Shown: positions 52,591-60,967 of the stretch, in pieces
Position numbering within the stretch: the first letter of the stretch is position 1
How the letters are laid out: each line of letters starts with the position of its first letter
Assembly: GCA_012959805.1 (NCBI GenBank)
Contig: DUCN01000062.1
Location: 62,409-126,408 of the forward strand
Source: Myxococcales bacterium
GTDB taxonomy: Bacteria > Myxococcota_A > UBA9160 > UBA4427
Direction: 5' to 3'
Length of the DNA: 64,000 nucleotides
Made by a program: the position numbers and the translations under genes
The notes under the pieces: model-generated
Database searches by the model: none
The model's input: the letters and a program-made list of their open reading frames with translations, nothing else
What the model was told of the DNA's origin: nothing

Positions 52591-53024
52591 AGGCAGATCT
52601 GAGGCTGGTTTCGGCGGATCATTCTTCTTCCGCTCCAATCGATTCTCGATTGGCGAGGCTTCTGCGCGCCCTGTCGTCTCTCGCGTCGGTCACGGAGGTG
52701 CCCGATCGTCTCGGGCAGAAGTCTGCATCTTCCCCTTCCCCTCCGTCCTCGCCCGGCCTCGTCGTTGAATTTGACGAGGCATACACGGTTTTCGTGGACG
52801 GGCTGGAGGAACTTCCGAGCGAATCTCAAATGATTGCGCTGCAGGCAGTCGATACGAAGTTGTCCGCGATGGTCCGGGCGGAGGACGCCGCCCTGTGGAC
52901 TGTGCAAGCGCGAATCGAGGACCCGTGCTGGATCGAAGTGCGTGTTCTGGTGGTGGACGCGATGAATGCGTTTTCCTTGCGCGTCGACATGGCGGATGCG
53001 CCGCGCGCGAATGATGTGCCATGA
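52587..53024 (+). CDS. Protein of unknown function coupled to doxX
   Basis: A 145-aa soluble protein beginning VKADLRLVSADHSS. After a Ser/Pro-rich first half it has a more regular second half: VVEFDEAYTVFVDGLEELPS and WIEVRVLVVDAMNAFSLRVD. I recognise no family. GTG 52587 overlaps the doxX TGA, which argues for translational coupling and a functional link to the membrane protein. A longer ORF in the track begins inside doxX and is less likely. Confidence 0.68.
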   Translation: MKADLRLVSADHSSSAPIDSRLARLLRALSSLASVTEVPDRLGQKSASSPSPPSSPGLVVEFDEAYTVFVDGLEELPSESQMIALQAVDTKLSAMVRAEDAALWTVQARIEDPCWIEVRVLVVDAMNAFSLRVDMADAPRANDVP

Positions 53025-53045
53025 GGATGGGACGGGGGTGATTCG

Positions 53046-53222
53046 ATGACTCCAGGATTTGATCCGACCGAGATCGTCGCTTGTGCGATTCGGCCAACTG
53101 GCAGTTGGAGCCATCTGGGTTCTCTGATTGGTTTCGTCGTGGCTGCTTGGTTTTTTTTGCCACGACGCTCTCAGCGCCGCGCGCGGGACGGGGCCTTCAA
53201 TCAGGCCGGAGGGCCCTCGTGA
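53046..53222 (+). CDS. Small single-span membrane protein candidate
   Basis: A 58-aa ORF below the track's length limit: MTPGFDPTEIVACAIRPTGS, then a hydrophobic span LGSLIGFVVAAWFFLP and a basic tail RRSQRRARDG. GGGGGTG lies seven bases before the ATG. It continues the doxX cluster (21 bp after the previous stop), and its last 26 bases overlap the 3' end of the convergent DHPS gene. The topology (short N-terminus outside, Arg tail inside) is plausible. Not recognised. Confidence 0.5.
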   Translation: MTPGFDPTEIVACAIRPTGSWSHLGSLIGFVVAAWFFLPRRSQRRARDGAFNQAGGPS

Positions 53223-54003
53223 CTTTCAATGCGTCGTCCAGAGCGGCCACGTCATGGGTACGCAGAAACGCTGCACCCTCGACGGCGGCATGAAGTTCTG
53301 CCGCGAGCGTGGCCGCGCTGATGCGGTCAACCTCCCGGCCAGTGATGGCGCGCAGAAACGACTTCCTCGACACCGAAATGAACACCGGTCGACCGAATCG
53401 TGCTTTCAGCTCTGGGATTCGCTGAAGGACGGCGATCGAGGCTTCGGGATTTCGGCCGAGGAAGAATCCCATTCCCGGATCGACGATGAGTCGGTCCTCT
53501 GCAACGCCAGAACGGACGAGTTCTGTTAGTCGGCGGTCGAAAAACTGATCGATCGAGGTGAGGACATCCGCCGTGGTAGCTTCCGTCCGCTCTGCTCGTT
53601 CGCTTTCGAGCAGCGAATGCACGACGACGAGATGGGCCTTGCTATCGGCGAGTCGTGAGTGGAGAGCCGGATCTGGAAATCCTCGAATGTCATTTAACAT
53701 CGCAACGTTTGATTCCATCGCAAACTCGAGGACGGCGGAGTCTGTCGCGTCGATGGAGATGGGCCGTTCGCAGCCTTTGACGTCACCCAGAACCTGCGCG
53801 AGTCGCTTGATTTGCTCTGCCGCGGGTACGTGCTGGGCATCGGGGTTACTCGAAGCGGGTCCAAGTTCGAGGTAATCCGCCCCATCGAGTGCCAGCTGGC
53901 GCGCATGCGCGATGGCGTCTTCGGGGCGTAGGAACTGGCCACCGTCCGAGAACGAATCCAGGGTGATGTTGACGATTCCAACGATTTGCGGCGGGCTCTT
54001 CAC
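53197..54003 (-). CDS. folP: Dihydropteroate synthase of the Sul2-like type
   Basis: Condenses DHPPP with p-aminobenzoate in folate synthesis; target of sulfonamides. The 268-aa protein starts MKSPPQIVGIVNITLDSFSD and has LGPASSNPDA where ordinary FolP has GGESTRPG. It continues LNDIRGFPDPAL, DPGMGFFLGRNPEAS, SVSRKSFLRAITGR, AATLAAELHAA and LRTH. From memory these match mobile Sul2 almost block for block (GIVNIT, LGPASSNPDA, LNDIRGFPD, DPGMGFFLG, SVSRKSFLRALTGR) rather than E. coli FolP. The DPGMGFFLG loop is two residues longer than the E. coli loop. The gene is intact, in normal local composition, with no integron or transposase nearby. Whether it is the cell's only DHPS cannot be told. Confidence 0.93.
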   Translation of the reverse strand: MKSPPQIVGIVNITLDSFSDGGQFLRPEDAIAHARQLALDGADYLELGPASSNPDAQHVPAAEQIKRLAQVLGDVKGCERPISIDATDSAVLEFAMESNVAMLNDIRGFPDPALHSRLADSKAHLVVVHSLLESERAERTEATTADVLTSIDQFFDRRLTELVRSGVAEDRLIVDPGMGFFLGRNPEASIAVLQRIPELKARFGRPVFISVSRKSFLRAITGREVDRISAATLAAELHAAVEGAAFLRTHDVAALDDALKVTRALRPD

Positions 54004-54048
54004 GGCCTTTTTTTAGCACGGCGCGGACGTGGCGGAAATTCATGCCCT

Positions 54049-54109
54049 GATTGGTTGGGTTGAATCGTTCGCCATACAAACGTTTCTGATCTTGTGAATT
54101 CAACCAATC
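54049..54109. promoter_or_regulatory. Inverted repeat between divergent DHPS and desaturase genes
   Basis: GATTGGTTG (54049-54057) and CAACCAATC (54101-54109) are perfect inverted arms, 43 bases apart, starting 46 bases upstream of the DHPS start. They could be an operator half-site pair or a leader hairpin. The rest of the 388-base gap (54004-54391) has no ORF or RNA gene I can support; an AT-rich patch lies near 54285. Confidence 0.35.
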
Positions 54110-54391
54110 CGCGCCGTTGTCGCAAGATGACTGCTCATCAGACTGCAAGCTGTCGTGCGGTCTGGATGAACGTTGGCGAGTCTTGATGGCGCGATTCAAC
54201 TTTTACAACGCTTTTACGGAACGACGGGCTTGGCGCGTTTTCGGAGCTCTGCATATTGGCTACACCTGCGGCGACGTCTGGTCGCATTTAAATTGAATTG
54301 GATCGGATTTCGCGCTCAAACCTGAACTGATCAGGACTTGCATCACTTCACGAGCGTACCCCTCGTAGCCTATGAAGGTCTCACGCCTACC

Positions 54392-55330
54392 ATGACAACG
54401 TCCACCATGAACAGCGCGACACTGTTGGATGGTCGCGAATTTTCACCGAATCCCATCTCTCCTGATCTCCTTGGCGATTCGCAACCCTCCGCCTCCCTTC
54501 GTAATGAGGCACGCGACGCGACCCCGCACGCCGGAACCACGACTGGCCACCTGCTTCGGTACAAGGCTGATCGACGCTCCGTGACGATGGTAAGTGTGAT
54601 GTTCGCGGCGCATGCTGCGGTCTTCTTTCTTGTCCCGACATGGCTCGCGGCGCTCTTCGTGATTCCACTCGCGGTGGGCAGCATGTTTGTTTCTGCCATC
54701 AATCATCACCACCAACATTTCAACACGTTTCACTCTTCGTTGAGCAATCGGGTCTACGACATCGCGCTATCCCTCCAGACAGGGATTGCGCCCTATGCCT
54801 GGGTCCTTCATCACAATCTTGGGCATCACCGCAACTATCTCAATCAGCGCCCAAACGTGGAGTCTGACGAGTCGAGGTGGACGAAGCGAGACGGATCGCA
54901 GATGGGTCGTGTCGAGTACACGATCGACCTACTGCTGCATCATCAACTCGACATCATTCGGGTTGGCCTTCGCTACCCGAAATATTTGCGTGCCTTTCTC
55001 TGGATGAAGCTGCCGCTCTGGACGGTTCTCGGCCTTGCGCTCTACTGGAACCCCGTAAACGCGATCCTCGTCATCCTCTTGCCCGGTTTCATTACGCTCG
55101 CTCATACTTCCTGGGTGACCTACGGGCATCATGCGGGACTCCGTACGGCGAATCACTATGAAGCCAGCATGAACTGCGTGAACCCGCTGTTCAACTATTT
55201 GAGCTGTAATCTCGGGTACCACACGGCGCATCACAAACGGCCTGGCGTACATTGGTCTCAGCTGCCGAAGCTCCACGAAGAGATCAAGTATCGGATCCCG
55301 CCAGAGTTGATCGATACGGACTTTTTCTAG
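54392..55330 (+). CDS. Membrane fatty acid desaturase
   Basis: A di-iron membrane desaturase/hydroxylase of 312 aa. The three His boxes are NHHHQHFNTFH, LHHNLGHHRNYLNQ and YHTAHHKRPGVHW, placed between hydrophobic helices such as VSVMFAAHAAVFFLVPTWLA and NAILVILLPGFITLA. It inserts a double bond or hydroxyl into a lipid acyl chain and needs an electron donor; a Rieske ferredoxin gene lies immediately convergent and overlaps by four bases. The start was put at ATG 54392; TTG 54338 is possible. The His spacing resembles sterol/ketolase-type or sphingolipid-type desaturases, but the regiospecificity is unknown. Confidence 0.92.
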   Translation: MTTSTMNSATLLDGREFSPNPISPDLLGDSQPSASLRNEARDATPHAGTTTGHLLRYKADRRSVTMVSVMFAAHAAVFFLVPTWLAALFVIPLAVGSMFVSAINHHHQHFNTFHSSLSNRVYDIALSLQTGIAPYAWVLHHNLGHHRNYLNQRPNVESDESRWTKRDGSQMGRVEYTIDLLLHHQLDIIRVGLRYPKYLRAFLWMKLPLWTVLGLALYWNPVNAILVILLPGFITLAHTSWVTYGHHAGLRTANHYEASMNCVNPLFNYLSCNLGYHTAHHKRPGVHWSQLPKLHEEIKYRIPPELIDTDFF

Positions 55331-55686
55331 TCTTTCCTTGAATGGTGTCGGGGATCGTTCGTTCGACTTCCGGTGTCGATGTGAATCGTGTTTCCGCGAA
55401 CGTCCACTGCAAAGCAGGGGATGGGGAAGCCGTCGGCGTTCTCGGGGTCGAAGCCCGTCCGCACATCAAAGGGCCAGCCGTGTGCCTCGCAGATGATGAC
55501 GCATCCATCGAGTTGACCTTTAGAGAGCGGGAAGCCGGCATGAGGACACGTGTCTTCCATCGCGAAGACTTGTCCATTCACGTGATAGAGGCCTATGTAG
55601 ACCTCTTCGACGCAGATGCGCAGGCCACGACCCTCTGGGATGTCGGCTAGATCTGCGACCGGGACAAATGGCATCCGCTGCTCCAT
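55327..55686 (-). CDS. Rieske-type [2Fe-2S] ferredoxin
   Basis: A 119-aa soluble Rieske protein. The cluster ligands are CPHAG (CxH) and CEAHGWPFD (CxxH), separated by PLSKGQLDGCVII; the flanking GFPIPCFAVDVRGNTIHID is typical of the NirD/NdmA-like ferredoxins that feed oxygenases. It lies convergent to the desaturase (overlap of four bases), which makes it a plausible electron donor for that enzyme, although the opposite orientation means separate transcription. A short MEQRMPFV leader precedes the domain; no signal peptide. Confidence 0.93.
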   Translation of the reverse strand: MEQRMPFVPVADLADIPEGRGLRICVEEVYIGLYHVNGQVFAMEDTCPHAGFPLSKGQLDGCVIICEAHGWPFDVRTGFDPENADGFPIPCFAVDVRGNTIHIDTGSRTNDPRHHSRKD

Positions 55687-55804
55687 GACTCAGTTGGGTT
55701 CATTGCTTGTTGGCGCGATTCAGCATGCCGCCTCGCCTAGCTCGAAGGCAAACACCGCCGGCTCCAGTCTACCGATAAGGAGTCGTGCGAGGTAGCGTAC
55801 GCAG

Positions 55805-57271
55805 TTGGTGACCAGCGCGAATTCAAAACTACCAGTCTCCCTCAAGACGTATTTTGGCATTGGGCAGATCGCAGAGGGCGTCAAGAATACCGGCTTCACC
55901 ACTTTTCTTCTCTTCTATTACAACTCCGTGCTGGGTCTCTCTGGGACCTACGCGGGGACCGCGCTACTGATCGCTCTGGTCTTTGATGCAGTGACCGATC
56001 CGCTCGTTGGCTCGATCTCAGATACGTTTAAACATCGACTGGGCCGCCGTCATCCGTTCATGTACGCGTCTGCACTTCCGCTCGCAGTGACGTTTGGTTT
56101 GATCTTCAGTCCGCCGGAGGGTCTTGGCCAGACGGGGTTATTCGTCTGGCTGACGGTGTTTTCAATTCTGGTTCGTGCCTCGATGACGCTCTATCACGTT
56201 CCCCATATGGCACTCGGAGCGGAACTCACGAGCGACTACCAAGAACGGACTGTCGTCGTGGCGTACCGCTCGGGCTTCGGCGCCCTTGGGATCGCGCTGG
56301 TCCTCGGCATTGGTTGGTCCGTTTATTTCCCGGATTCGAATGGCGACATGGGACGCTTCAATCCTGCGGCCTATCGAGAATTTGGATGGACGTTCGGCAT
56401 CGTTATGATGGCGTCGATTCTTCTCTCGGCATGGGGCACTCGATCGGTGATTCCGAGCTTGCCCGGACCGCGACCGGGTGCGCCGCCCTTTCGTCCACAG
56501 CGACTCATAGGAGAGTTCCGCGAGGCCCTCGAGAATCCATCATTTCGCGCGCTGGTACTCGGTCTTATCGTCTTCTTTGCGACGCGTGGCGTGCAGGATG
56601 CACTCGAAGTTCATATGGGCACCTATTTCTGGATTCTGGAATCCTCCCAGATACAGCTTCGACAATTCTCTGGAGTGCCGGCGTTCATATTGGGGCTGCC
56701 CTTCTGGGTCGCCATGACGCGGTACGTCGACAAGGGCACTGCATTTACCTTCGGGATCGCGCTGCTGGTGTTCTTCAGCATGCTTTGTCCGGTGCTTCAG
56801 ATTCTTGGCTGGTATGCGTCACCAGATAGCCCCGCCTACCTCGGGATTTTGATTGTATGCAACGTGATCGCAGTTTTTGGCGCCACGGCGGGATCGGTCA
56901 ACGCGGGATCCATGATTGCGGATGTCACGGATGAGCACGAACTCCGTACGGGACATCGGCAGGAAGGAATCTTCTTTGCGGCATTGGCCTTTGCCGTCAA
57001 AGCGACGGTGGGGATTGGTCAGTTCGTGGCCGGGGTGAGTCTGGATCTCATCGGACTCGCGCCGGGAAGCGCGCCAGTGGCGGTTTCCCCGGAGACCGTG
57101 CGATCCCTGGGAATGCTCTACGGGCCTGGCACGGCCATTCTCGGCGTGATTTCCGTCGTGATTCTGAGCGGATATCGGCTCGACAGGAAGCGTCATGCTG
57201 AAGTGATCGAGGCCTTGGCGACACGTCGTGCCACTAAGACCTCATCAACTACATCGAAACCCAGTAACTAG
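55805..57271 (+). CDS. GPH-family (glycoside-pentoside-hexuronide) cation symporter
   Basis: A 488-aa permease with about twelve membrane segments. The opening LKTYFGIGQIAEGVKNTGFT and YYNSVLGLSGTYAGTALLIA, the loop DTFKHRLGRRHPFMYASALP and RASMTLYHVPHMALGAELTS are all GPH/MFS_2 signatures. Members import sugars or glycosides with H+ or Na+, and some transport other polar compounds. TTG 55805 or GTG 55808 is the start. It is not next to a sugar gene, so the substrate is undecided. Confidence 0.93.
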   Translation: MVTSANSKLPVSLKTYFGIGQIAEGVKNTGFTTFLLFYYNSVLGLSGTYAGTALLIALVFDAVTDPLVGSISDTFKHRLGRRHPFMYASALPLAVTFGLIFSPPEGLGQTGLFVWLTVFSILVRASMTLYHVPHMALGAELTSDYQERTVVVAYRSGFGALGIALVLGIGWSVYFPDSNGDMGRFNPAAYREFGWTFGIVMMASILLSAWGTRSVIPSLPGPRPGAPPFRPQRLIGEFREALENPSFRALVLGLIVFFATRGVQDALEVHMGTYFWILESSQIQLRQFSGVPAFILGLPFWVAMTRYVDKGTAFTFGIALLVFFSMLCPVLQILGWYASPDSPAYLGILIVCNVIAVFGATAGSVNAGSMIADVTDEHELRTGHRQEGIFFAALAFAVKATVGIGQFVAGVSLDLIGLAPGSAPVAVSPETVRSLGMLYGPGTAILGVISVVILSGYRLDRKRHAEVIEALATRRATKTSSTTSKPSN

Positions 57272-57314
57272 CATTATTGCGACCTACTCGCCTTGTCGGT
57301 CGATGGTGCATCGA

Positions 57315-57623
57315 CTAGTGCTGAGCGAGGGCAGCCGGGTACGTCAATATGGGACTTTGGATCGTCACCAGACAGGTTTCGATTTCGCCCAGCATGACCG
57401 CTCCGGAACAATCCATCGAGGAAGGTCCAGCCAGTTCTTGAATCGACTGGCCACGTCCTAGAGAAATGAATTTTTCGAAAGCGCTATCGAGTTGCATGTT
57501 CGTTACTGCTCGGAAAACAGATGCATCGAGTGGTGGCGTGCTTTCGGTGATGTTGGCGACCGCGAGGCCGCTCCAGCACAGCATAATCAGCGCCGTGAAA
57601 ATCAAACGTGAGATGAATCGCAT
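57315..57623 (-). CDS. Small secreted protein of unknown function
   Basis: A signal peptide is visible: MRFISRLIFTALIMLCWSGL ending in AVA. About 79 mature residues follow with two cysteines (SSMDCSGAV and EIETCLVT) that could form a disulfide. I recognise no family. The start was set at ATG 57623 (102 aa), since the longer ORF adds 86 residues without coding character; AAGGAG lies about 13 bases upstream. It converges on the GPH symporter. Confidence 0.6.
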   Translation of the reverse strand: MRFISRLIFTALIMLCWSGLAVANITESTPPLDASVFRAVTNMQLDSAFEKFISLGRGQSIQELAGPSSMDCSGAVMLGEIETCLVTIQSPILTYPAALAQH

Positions 57624-57959
57624 AGTGGGGTGGTGGCTCCTTGGGTGGCTCGTATCGGATGTCCGATGGCTTGCTTGAGACGTTCTTCCGTACCGATTGG
57701 AAAATTCTCGCCAGGAACCAGTAATGCAGTAGCAACCCTTGCTCGCGAGGGCCTGGAGCCCACCTTGGCGATCCGCAAAGAGCGGACGCCTTACAAAATG
57801 TTGCGGCAAAAGAAGAAGGAGGTGAATCTGGATTTCACACGAGGCGGCGCATACAGAACGGACTGCTCTGGGAATTGTCACGCGCCGTAGGGTGTGACCG
57901 AAGGTCCAGCATGCCCCGGGGTTTTAGGGGGGATGCCTCAGGAATGGCTGCTTGCCGGA
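57624..57959. other. Intergenic stretch without recognisable gene
   Basis: Between the small secreted protein and the DUF2855 gene. It includes the upstream region of the secreted-protein gene. No ORF with family character, no RNA gene and no repeat is evident. Confidence 0.5.
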
Positions 57960-59048
57960 CTAGAGCGAAATGACGTGTCCGTCGCTGGGATCGATACGGC
58001 CGGTGAGGACATCGAGGTAGACGCGTTCCAGGGCTTCGGGGCCATGATGGCGGCTGACACTGAGCCATTGGTCACTGAACTCGAGGAAGTCGGACCATGC
58101 ACTGCCGAGTCGTTCTTGCAGACCCGCGCCACCCCAATCTTCGCTCCGCTTGACGATTCGTGCCGGTGCAAAGAAGAACTCGGGCTGCGGGCCGGGAAGA
58201 TCATCGGGCTTCGGCTTCGATTCCCAATGTGTTCCACCAACGGCACACGAGTATTTCAGCTGATCGCGAAGTCGCTCATGAATTGCCGCCACGACCTCGC
58301 CATTGCCTGCCATGTCGATCATCACGGCCGGACGCTCACTCGGCAATGAAGACAACTGGTCATAAGTGATGACCTCGTCGTAGCAGCCGAGGCCGGTGAC
58401 AAAATCCCGATTTCTTTCGGAGGTCAGCCCGATGACGGGGCCGCGCGCGCGTCGCTTCAACAGAAAACCAAGAGCGATCGATGTCTTGCTCGAAGCGCTG
58501 GTGATGATTGAGCTTTCGGCCCCGTAGAAGTCTTCATCGTCGAAGAGATCATCGACCAGGAACGAAGTCATGAAGAGTCCCCGCAAGAGCATGATCTGAT
58601 CTTCACGATCTTGACTGTAGAGCGCGTCTGCAGTGGTGTAGTTGTAGGTCCGATAGACGGGTGCCTGGCTCGCGCGGTGGGCGACGGTGTCGACGATTCC
58701 GCTGCCATTGGGTTTGGCGTCGACGATCAGATGGCGACTCATGGGGAAGAATCCGAAACAGCGAGTGCCGACTTGGACCTCCTCGTTTCGCGAATCGATG
58801 ACGTCACCAAAGCCCATGGCGGGGATTCGTCCCCAGCGATCCGGCCCGGGAAAGAAGCCCCAATAGTTGAGTAGATCTCCGGCCGCCGCGTAGGTGATGT
58901 TATTAGATGTGAGTGCGAAGCGATCGACCCTGAAAAGGACCTGTCCCGGTTCGAGCGGGTGAGTCGCGCTGCCCGGTACGAATCGACAATCCCGGAAATC
59001 GTCGCGGTTTATCAGGAAGTCGATAGGGGCCAGTTCGTTTTCGGACAT
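57960..59048 (-). CDS. DUF2855 protein (MDR-like fold)
   Basis: A 362-aa protein recognisable as DUF2855, a diverged branch of the medium-chain dehydrogenase/reductase superfamily. It contains FLINRDDFRDCRFVPGSA, LTSNNITYAAAGDLLNYWGF, the substrate-binding region GFGDVIDSRNEEVQVGTRCF and a nucleotide-binding-like stretch SSIITSASSKTSIALGFLLK. The exact substrate is unknown; the conserved GFFP pattern suggests a reductase. The start at ATG 59048 has GGAG five bases upstream (59051 is an adjacent alternative). Confidence 0.86.
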   Translation of the reverse strand: MSENELAPIDFLINRDDFRDCRFVPGSATHPLEPGQVLFRVDRFALTSNNITYAAAGDLLNYWGFFPGPDRWGRIPAMGFGDVIDSRNEEVQVGTRCFGFFPMSRHLIVDAKPNGSGIVDTVAHRASQAPVYRTYNYTTADALYSQDREDQIMLLRGLFMTSFLVDDLFDDEDFYGAESSIITSASSKTSIALGFLLKRRARGPVIGLTSERNRDFVTGLGCYDEVITYDQLSSLPSERPAVMIDMAGNGEVVAAIHERLRDQLKYSCAVGGTHWESKPKPDDLPGPQPEFFFAPARIVKRSEDWGGAGLQERLGSAWSDFLEFSDQWLSVSRHHGPEALERVYLDVLTGRIDPSDGHVISL

Positions 59049-59307
59049 CATTTCTCCAGCGGGTGAACGGGACGGCAGAATGCGATGGGTAGGCCGGCGT
59101 CGTCGGATGGGTCCGGGCGTCTCGAGAGCATGGCGGATCTCGTGTCGTGGGGGACATCATTTTTCAGCCGGGAGGGGAGCTTGCCCCTCGGGATGCGATT
59201 TCCGAAAGACTGGTGCCGGTTGACCACGGATCTTTAATTCCCCCCGAAGGGACGGCATTGTACTTGCGTACGGTCGTGCGCCTTACAGGCAATATTGAAA
59301 ACGACAT

Positions 59308-59322
59308 TGATTTTCATTTTCT
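59308..59322 (+). promoter_or_regulatory. Candidate Fur box upstream of the Bfd-like gene
   Basis: TGATTTTCATTTTCT agrees with the 7-1-7 Fur consensus TGATAATnATTATCA at 10 of 14 defined positions. It lies 46 bases before the bfd-like ATG in an AT-rich stretch. Bfd-type ferredoxins are commonly iron-regulated, so control by Fur is plausible. The rest of the gap 59049-59367 shows no gene. Confidence 0.3.
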
Positions 59323-59367
59323 TTATGAATATGATGCCGATGTCTAAGAGAGCCAAAGAGAGATTCG

Positions 59368-59601
59368 ATGATCGTATGTGAATGCAGCGGAGTCACCGAA
59401 CGCCAGATTCGCCGAATCGTGCGCGAAGGCGCTTGTTCGACGCGTGACGTTGCCCGGGCGACCGGTGCGGGAATGAGCTGCGGCGATTGTCGTTCGAACG
59501 TCAAGAAAGTCGTCGACGGAGCCATCGCGAAGGAATTTGAATCCGGCCAGTCGCTGCAACCGACGGTCGTGCTGACGATGGCGACGACCGTCGAAAGTTA
59601 G
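59368..59601 (+). CDS. bfd: Bfd-like [2Fe-2S] ferredoxin
   Basis: A 77-aa protein of the BFD-like [2Fe-2S] domain family. The four cluster ligands are CEC near the N-terminus (C4, C6) and CGDC (C38, C41), with VTERQIRRIVREG and RATGAGMSCGDC between, the usual order. Stand-alone Bfd passes electrons to bacterioferritin to release iron; no bfr gene is in the window, so the name is provisional and it could equally serve another partner. The possible Fur box and AT-rich leader upstream support iron-responsive expression. Confidence 0.87.
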   Translation: MIVCECSGVTERQIRRIVREGACSTRDVARATGAGMSCGDCRSNVKKVVDGAIAKEFESGQSLQPTVVLTMATTVES

Positions 59602-59649
59602 GCGCCAGATGACGACCGGTCATCGCTCATGAGTAGAGGCCGCGTCTCC

Positions 59650-60720
59650 CTAGATCGACTTGAAACCCAACATCTTCATGTCTACGCGGTTCTGCAATTC
59701 CTCGCCAGAGACGAATCGCTGGACGTTGTCCAGGAATAGATCGAAGACATCATCGACGTAGTGGTCCAGCGAGACGGACGAATGCGCCGAGATGTACACG
59801 TTCGGGATGTCCCATAGCGGACTGGCTGGATCCAGTGGTTCGGGTTCGAAGACGTCGAGAATGGCGGCCGCGAGTGGCTCCTCGAGCATCACGCGAGCTA
59901 GTTCACTTTCATCCAGCAGACTTCCGCGAGCGACGTTGACGAGCACGGCATGCCGCGGAAGCGCAGCCAATGCTTTCGCGTCCATCAGATGATGGGTTTC
60001 AGGGGTTGCCGGGGCCGCAATGACGACCGCGTCGCATCCACCCAGCATCGTGTGCAGCTCGTCGGCCGCAAAGAGTTGGTCGACGTAGGGGGACTGCTCA
60101 CCGCTTCTTGCGCTCCGTCGTAGGCCGAGTGTGCGGCAACCCATGGCCCGAGCGCGGACCGCGACCGCACGTCCAATGTGCCCAAGGCCCACGATGCCAA
60201 TGGTCGAGCCCGAAAAGGTCCTCCCGTAGCTTCGCTTGAAGAGATGGGCCTGCTGAAATTCATCGGCCGCGCGAAATCGCTTGAAGACCTGGAGAAGCCG
60301 ACCAATCACCCATTCGGACATCGAGGTTGCTGCAACCCCGGCGGAGTTCGTCAGAACGACCTTGTGCGGGTCGATGCCGGCTTCTGCGAATTGCTCGACA
60401 CCAGCACCGGAGCCCTGGATCCAAGCCAGATTGGGTGCGCGGCGGTCGAGCTGGTCTGGCGTGTGGAGCGTTATCAACACGTGTGAGCGCGCCAAGGCTG
60501 CCTCCCGCTCAGCCGCCACACTTGTCGCCCAAGGAGGAGGTTCGGGGTACGCGACATGGGCCGCCACGTCTGCCCAGCTCGCGTCGGGGTCGATGGGCAG
60601 GACAACGGGCTCGACGAACGGGACTTCACGCAAGCGAGCAAGGAATCGCTCGTCGGCAAAAGGCGGAAAACCAAGGCAGACAACTAGAGGATGATCCTTC
60701 GTGAACTTCAATTTCTGCAA
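59650..60720 (-). CDS. D-2-hydroxyacid dehydrogenase (NAD-binding)
   Basis: A 356-aa 2-hydroxyacid dehydrogenase. The Rossmann motif is GIVGLGHIGRAVAVRARAMG, preceded by LTNSAGVAATSMSEWVIG; the substrate Arg is in NVARGSLLDESELA, the Glu in LDVFEPEPLDPASP, and the catalytic His in VYISAHSSVSLDH, in family order. It could reduce 2-keto acids or glyoxylate/hydroxypyruvate; the substrate is undecided. I chose TTG 60720 because AGGAG lies eight bases upstream; the longer ORF adds 30 residues. Confidence 0.92.
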   Translation of the reverse strand: MQKLKFTKDHPLVVCLGFPPFADERFLARLREVPFVEPVVLPIDPDASWADVAAHVAYPEPPPWATSVAAEREAALARSHVLITLHTPDQLDRRAPNLAWIQGSGAGVEQFAEAGIDPHKVVLTNSAGVAATSMSEWVIGRLLQVFKRFRAADEFQQAHLFKRSYGRTFSGSTIGIVGLGHIGRAVAVRARAMGCRTLGLRRSARSGEQSPYVDQLFAADELHTMLGGCDAVVIAAPATPETHHLMDAKALAALPRHAVLVNVARGSLLDESELARVMLEEPLAAAILDVFEPEPLDPASPLWDIPNVYISAHSSVSLDHYVDDVFDLFLDNVQRFVSGEELQNRVDMKMLGFKSI

Positions 60721-60967
60721 AAAGATTGCTCCTGCCTCTATGGGCTGGCCTTGATTCGCTGTGACCGTCGCCCTCGAAAATTTCTGGGTTGGCCGGGACA
60801 CACCGGGCAAAATGCATGGAAGGATCGGGGGAAAACCGGATAGACAGATTGGCCTTGGATTGGAAAAGTAGCTCTTGTGAGGGAGCCAGACACACTCGAT
60901 TGATCACGAATGTTTTTGACGCTTCCCGACACATTTCGACAATCTTGAATCTCGATTGGGGAGACTG

